In this document: positions 60,691-64,000 of the stretch, in pieces
Layout: each line of letters begins with the position of its first letter
How positions within the stretch are numbered: the stretch's first letter is position 1
Assembly: GCA_026125795.1 (NCBI GenBank)
Contig: JAHCKM010000001.1
Coordinates: 1,550,001-1,614,000 of the forward strand
Source: Burkholderiaceae bacterium
GTDB lineage: Bacteria; Pseudomonadota; Gammaproteobacteria; Burkholderiales; Burkholderiaceae_C
Length of the DNA stretch: 64,000 nt
Reading direction: 5' to 3'
The notes under the pieces: generated by a model
Database searches by the model: none
What the model was told of the DNA's origin: nothing
The model's input: the letters and a program-made list of their open reading frames with translations, nothing else
Translations under genes and position numbers: made by a program

Positions 60691-62118
60691 CTAGGAGCTG
60701 CCCAGCGGCGGGGCCACATGTTCCAGCGGCTTGCGCTCGGCATTCACCGCCCAGCGCCATGCGATGGCTGCCGCGACCACCACCAGCACCGCGCCGATCG
60801 CATAGCCGATGAACACGTTGGAGCGGTCGCCGGTTTCGATCAGTGCGCCGAACAGCGCCGGCGCGGCGAAGCCGCCGATGCCGGTGCCCACGGCATAGAA
60901 GATCGAGATCGCCAGCGCGCGCATCTCGAGCGGGAACACCTCGCTCACCGTGAGGTAGGCCGAGCTGGCCGCGGCCGATGCCAGGAAGAACACGGCCGAC
61001 CAGGCCAGCGTCTGGGTGGTGGCGTTGAGCACGCCGGCCACGAAACCCCAACCGGTGAGCGCCAGCGCCACACCCGACAGCCCGTAGGTCGCGGCGATCA
61101 TCACGCGGCGCCCCACACGATCGAACAGCGGCCCGAGCAGCAGCGGTCCGAGCACGTTGCCCACTGCGAACGGCACGATGTACAGGCCCACCTCGGCATC
61201 GTCGACGCCGTGGAAGCGCGTCAGCACCAGCGCATAGGTGAAGAAGATGGCGTTGTAGAAGAACGCCTGCGAGATCATCAGCGCCAGCACCACCGCGCTG
61301 CGCGCGCGGTAGCGGCGCAGCAGCACGTGCGACACCTCCGACAGGGTCGGCGCATGGCGACGTGTGAAGCGCACGTGGCCTTGCGCTTCGTCGAGCGGCA
61401 CGCCGTGTTCGGCGCGCGCCTCGTGTTCGATCTGCGCCACGATGCGCTCGGCCTCGTCGGCCCGGCCATGGGCGATCAGCCAGCGCGGACTCTCCGGCAC
61501 GTGGCGGCGCACCAGCAGGATGGCCACCGCCAGCACACCGCCGAGCAGGAAGCCGGCGCGCCAGCCGAGCTGCGGCCCGAGCACGCGCTCGTCCAGCAGC
61601 GCCAGGCTCAGCAGCGCGCCGAGCGCGGCACCGATCCAGAAGCTGCCGTTGATCGCCAGGCTCACCCGCCCGCGCACACGCGCCGGGATCAGCTCGTCAA
61701 TCGCCGAGTTGATGGCTGCATATTCGCCGCCGATGCCCACGCCGGTGAGGAAGCGGAAGATCGCAAACGACGTGAAGCCGGTGGAAAACGCGGTGGCCAC
61801 GGTGGCGCCCATGTAGACCGCGAGCGTCAGCATGAACAGGCGCTTGCGGCCCAGCCGGTCGGCCATGCGGCCGAACACCAGCGCGCCCAGCACAGCGCCG
61901 CCGACATACAGCGACCCCGCCCAGCCGATGTCCGACGCGCTCAAGCCCAGCGTGTCGCTGCGCTCGAGCACGCTGCCGATCGAGCCGACGATCGTCACTT
62001 CGAGGCCGTCGAGCACCCACGCCACGCCGAGCGCGAGCACGATGCGCCAGTGCCAGCGCGACCAGGGCAGACGATCGAGACGGGCCGGGATGTCGCTTTG
62101 GAGCACCACGGCGCGCAC
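60691..62118 (-). CDS. Major facilitator superfamily transporter (sugar porter/AAHS-like)
   Basis: About 475 residues with twelve predicted helices. The loop 2-3 motif is GRMADRLGRKR. FRFLTGVGIGGEYAAINSAI is in helix 4, and PESPRWLIAHG is at the end of helix 6. The repeat GPLFDRVGRRV lies between helices 8 and 9. The start is GTG 62118 or 62109. The family moves sugars, organic acids or aromatic acids with protons; nothing nearby fixes the substrate. Confidence 0.87.
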   Translation of the reverse strand: MRAVVLQSDIPARLDRLPWSRWHWRIVLALGVAWVLDGLEVTIVGSIGSVLERSDTLGLSASDIGWAGSLYVGGAVLGALVFGRMADRLGRKRLFMLTLAVYMGATVATAFSTGFTSFAIFRFLTGVGIGGEYAAINSAIDELIPARVRGRVSLAINGSFWIGAALGALLSLALLDERVLGPQLGWRAGFLLGGVLAVAILLVRRHVPESPRWLIAHGRADEAERIVAQIEHEARAEHGVPLDEAQGHVRFTRRHAPTLSEVSHVLLRRYRARSAVVLALMISQAFFYNAIFFTYALVLTRFHGVDDAEVGLYIVPFAVGNVLGPLLLGPLFDRVGRRVMIAATYGLSGVALALTGWGFVAGVLNATTQTLAWSAVFFLASAAASSAYLTVSEVFPLEMRALAISIFYAVGTGIGGFAAPALFGALIETGDRSNVFIGYAIGAVLVVVAAAIAWRWAVNAERKPLEHVAPPLGSS

Positions 62119-62246
62119 TATGGCGGCATCGGACCCAAAGCATCTGCCTGACCGCGGCCGCACCAAGGCTTTTTCTGACAGCGCGTGCCGCGCTTTGCAG
62201 CCGGCTGTAACGGTGCGACGATGCCAGGGCCTTGAGGTGCCTGGTT

Positions 62247-64000
62247 GTGCTTGCCGCCGTTCGCAAAATCGCCTTCAGCCTGCCGAGCCGGATCGTGGCA
62301 GGCATGGTCGCGGCCTATCTGCTGTTCGCGTGGTTCGGCTTCGAGCCGCTCACGCGCTGGCTCGCGCCGAAGATCGTGGCCGAGAAGAGCGCACACCGTC
62401 TGACGCTGGAGCGCGCGAAGTTCGATCCGCTGCGGCTCACGCTGCAGCTCGGTGGCGTCCGGCTGGATCAGCCCGACGGCAAGCCGCTGCTCGGATTCAG
62501 CGAGCTGCTGGTGAACTTTCAGCTCTCCAGCCTGTTCAGGCGTGCCTACACGTTCAAGGAGGTGCGGCTCAGCGAGCCCGACGTGCAGGTGCACATCGAT
62601 GCTGACGGACGGCTCAATTGGATGCGCCTGGTCCAGGCGTTTGCCGGTGCGCCCGAGCCGCAGACGCAACCGGAGGCGCAGGCCCTGCCGCGTTTCCTGA
62701 TCGAGCGCGCCGTGGTGCAAGGCGGCCGTGTCGGCCTGCAAGACCAGCGGGTGGCCGGGGGTTTTCGCGCCGTGGCCGAGCCGCTTGACCTGGAGCTCAA
62801 CGACCTGTCGACGCTGCCCGAGGACAAGGGCGACCACGTGCTGTCGGTGCGCACGTCATTCGGCGCGCAGGTGCGCTGGAAAGGCGAGTTGGGCCTCAAC
62901 CCGCTGGTGGCGCGCGGCGACGTGGCGGTCGAGGAGCTGCAGCTCGCGCGCATCTGGCCGTACCTGCGCAGCCCGCTGCAGATGGCGCCGCCGGAGGGCC
63001 AGGCCGGCTTGAAGTTCGCGTACCGGCTCAGCCACGACGATGGACGGTTGACCGCGCAGGTGGAGCAGCTCGCGCTGGACCTGCAGGGTCTGACCCTGCG
63101 CGGCGCCGACGACCGCGACGCGACGCTCAAGCTCGACCGCGTGGCATTGAGCGGCGGCCGTTTCGACTGGGCCGAGCGCGCCGTGTCGCTCGAGGCGATC
63201 CAGATCGACGGCGGACGCATCGCGCTGCAGCGGGCCGCCGACGGGCGCTTCAACCTGCAGCAGTGGTTGCCGCCGGCCGGCGGCGGCGCCGCGCCTGCGG
63301 CTGCGGCTGCGGCTGCGGCTGCGGCTGCGGGCGGCGGCGACAAGCCCTGGCGCTTCTCGGTGGGGCGCGTGGCGGTCGATGGCGTGGCGTGCCGCGTGGT
63401 CGACCGGACCTTCGCCGCCCCGCTCACCGCCGAGGTCGGGCGCGTGCAGATCGTGTTGAAGGCCGATGCCGAAGCGTTGGCCGGAGCGCCCACGTTGAAG
63501 CTCGATGGGCTCGGCGTCGAGGTGCAGGGCGTGCGTCTGCTCTCCGACGCGCAGCAGAGTCCGCTGCTGGAGCTCGACCGCGTGCTGGCGCAGGGTGGCC
63601 GGCTGAGCCTGGCCGAGCGAAGCGCGACGCTCGAGACGCTCGCGCTGCACGGGGGCAAGACCGTGCTGGCGCGCGATGCGCGCGGCGAGCTGTCGCTGCT
63701 GACGGCGTTGCGAGCGGTCAAGGCGCGATCGTCTGAGCCGGCCGCCGACGAAGCCCGCAGCGCGGCGGCATGGCGTTATCGCGTCGACCACATCGCGGCC
63801 GATGGCGTGCAGCTGGCGCTGCGCGACGAGTCGGTGCAGCCGGCCTTTGGCGTCACGCTGCAACAGGTGCAGGCCGAGGCGCGCGGCTTCAGCGACGACG
63901 CGCAGGCGCCGCTGCCGGTGCGCCTGCGCCTGCAGGTGGCCGAAGGCGGGCGCTTCGAGGCCCAGGGCAGCGTGGTGCGTGCCGCGCCCTCGGCCGACGT
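62247..64000 (+). CDS. DUF748/AsmA-like envelope protein (partial, runs off the right edge)
   Basis: An open frame of at least 584 codons to the window end. One N-terminal helix (IVAGMVAAYLLFAWFGFEPL) is followed by repeated beta-strand units typical of AsmA/DUF748 proteins: LLVNFQLSSLFRRAYTFKEV, VRLSEPDVQVHIDADGRLNW, VAVDGVACRVVDRTFA. Proteins of this group span the periplasm and are linked to lipid transport or envelope assembly. The start is GTG 62247 or TTG 62232. It contains an alanine run from a hexanucleotide repeat. Confidence 0.85.
   Translation, partial: MLAAVRKIAFSLPSRIVAGMVAAYLLFAWFGFEPLTRWLAPKIVAEKSAHRLTLERAKFDPLRLTLQLGGVRLDQPDGKPLLGFSELLVNFQLSSLFRRAYTFKEVRLSEPDVQVHIDADGRLNWMRLVQAFAGAPEPQTQPEAQALPRFLIERAVVQGGRVGLQDQRVAGGFRAVAEPLDLELNDLSTLPEDKGDHVLSVRTSFGAQVRWKGELGLNPLVARGDVAVEELQLARIWPYLRSPLQMAPPEGQAGLKFAYRLSHDDGRLTAQVEQLALDLQGLTLRGADDRDATLKLDRVALSGGRFDWAERAVSLEAIQIDGGRIALQRAADGRFNLQQWLPPAGGGAAPAAAAAAAAAAAGGGDKPWRFSVGRVAVDGVACRVVDRTFAAPLTAEVGRVQIVLKADAEALAGAPTLKLDGLGVEVQGVRLLSDAQQSPLLELDRVLAQGGRLSLAERSATLETLALHGGKTVLARDARGELSLLTALRAVKARSSEPAADEARSAAAWRYRVDHIAADGVQLALRDESVQPAFGVTLQQVQAEARGFSDDAQAPLPVRLRLQVAEGGRFEAQGSVVRAAPSAD
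63295..63330 (+). repeat. CTGCGG hexanucleotide repeat, six copies
   Basis: Six perfect CTGCGG units encode a continuous alanine run inside the DUF748-like gene, between two beta-rich segments. Length changes by whole units keep the frame. Confidence 0.9.

Noticed and set aside
1-64000. CRISPR arrays, tRNA and rRNA genes
   Set aside because: No regularly spaced direct repeats, cloverleaf-type sequences or rRNA segments were recognised on reading both strands. A tRNAscan-type search could still find something missed by eye.

Overview
The window is GC-rich (about 70% by eye) and densely coded, with many ATGA or GTGA stop/start overlaps. The housekeeping block yebC, purD, hemF, nadD, rsfS, rlmH, maf, rng and the FNR-type regulator point to a betaproteobacterium of the order Burkholderiales, probably near Leptothrix, Rubrivivax or Rhodoferax. 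That placement is inference from gene content and order. I saw no rRNA, tRNA, CRISPR array or complete insertion sequence.

Layout. (1) 1-4815: a gene reading off the left edge, then five overlapping plus-strand genes (methyltransferase, FAD oxidoreductase, MipA/OmpV outer-membrane protein, acyltransferase, glycosyltransferase). These look like accessory genes of an aryl-polyene (xanthomonadin-like) pigment pathway. (2) 5132-16002: a substrate-binding protein of the ABC_sub_bind family, then a minus-strand catabolic unit of LacI-type regulator, CUT1 ABC transporter with two different ATPases and a 62-residue membrane protein, and dihydroxyacetone kinase subunits DhaL and DhaK. A small SnoaL-like protein follows. 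(3) 16182-28429: the minus-strand core aryl-polyene operon, transcribed from an acyl carrier protein through a membrane protein, AMP ligase, dehydratase, LpxL-like acyltransferase, LolA-like carrier, MMPL exporter, NodB-like deacetylase, methyltransferase, ketosynthase, ketosynthase-like partner, second dehydratase and ketoreductase to an alpha/beta hydrolase. (4) 28518-38356: DUF2306 protein, LytS/LytTR two-component pair, ECF sigma factor with cupin anti-sigma, SRPBCC protein, two related Tyr/Cys-motif envelope proteins, three consecutive hairpins, DUF1499 protein, M14 peptidase and a HerA-like ATPase.

(5) 38395-48125 is the most striking region: an extracellular electron transfer locus. 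A divergent FNR-type [4Fe-4S] regulator faces a monoheme cytochrome, a CymA-like tetraheme quinol dehydrogenase, an outer-surface OmcA/MtrC-type decaheme lipoprotein with a collagen-like stalk, a helix-hairpin-helix protein, an MtrA/DmsE decaheme cytochrome, an MtrB/PioB porin with its Cys-X-X-Cys signature and a monoheme lipoprotein cytochrome. It ends with a methyltransferase that looks like RquA, which makes rhodoquinone. By CXXCH count the locus encodes 26 hemes. The simplest model moves electrons from quinol through the CymA-like protein and the monoheme carriers to MtrA-MtrB-MtrC and out of the cell. Rhodoquinone would supply a low-potential quinol pool and FNR an anaerobic switch.

(6) 48228-59349: the housekeeping block, interrupted between rlmH and maf by a 4-kb module of a NarL-type two-component system flanked by two small secreted proteins with the same C-terminal motif DGSRFAYDSCGC. 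(7) 59504-64000: a signal-bearing SagB-like nitroreductase, a small membrane-anchored protein, an MFS transporter and the start of a DUF748/AsmA-like protein that runs off the right edge.
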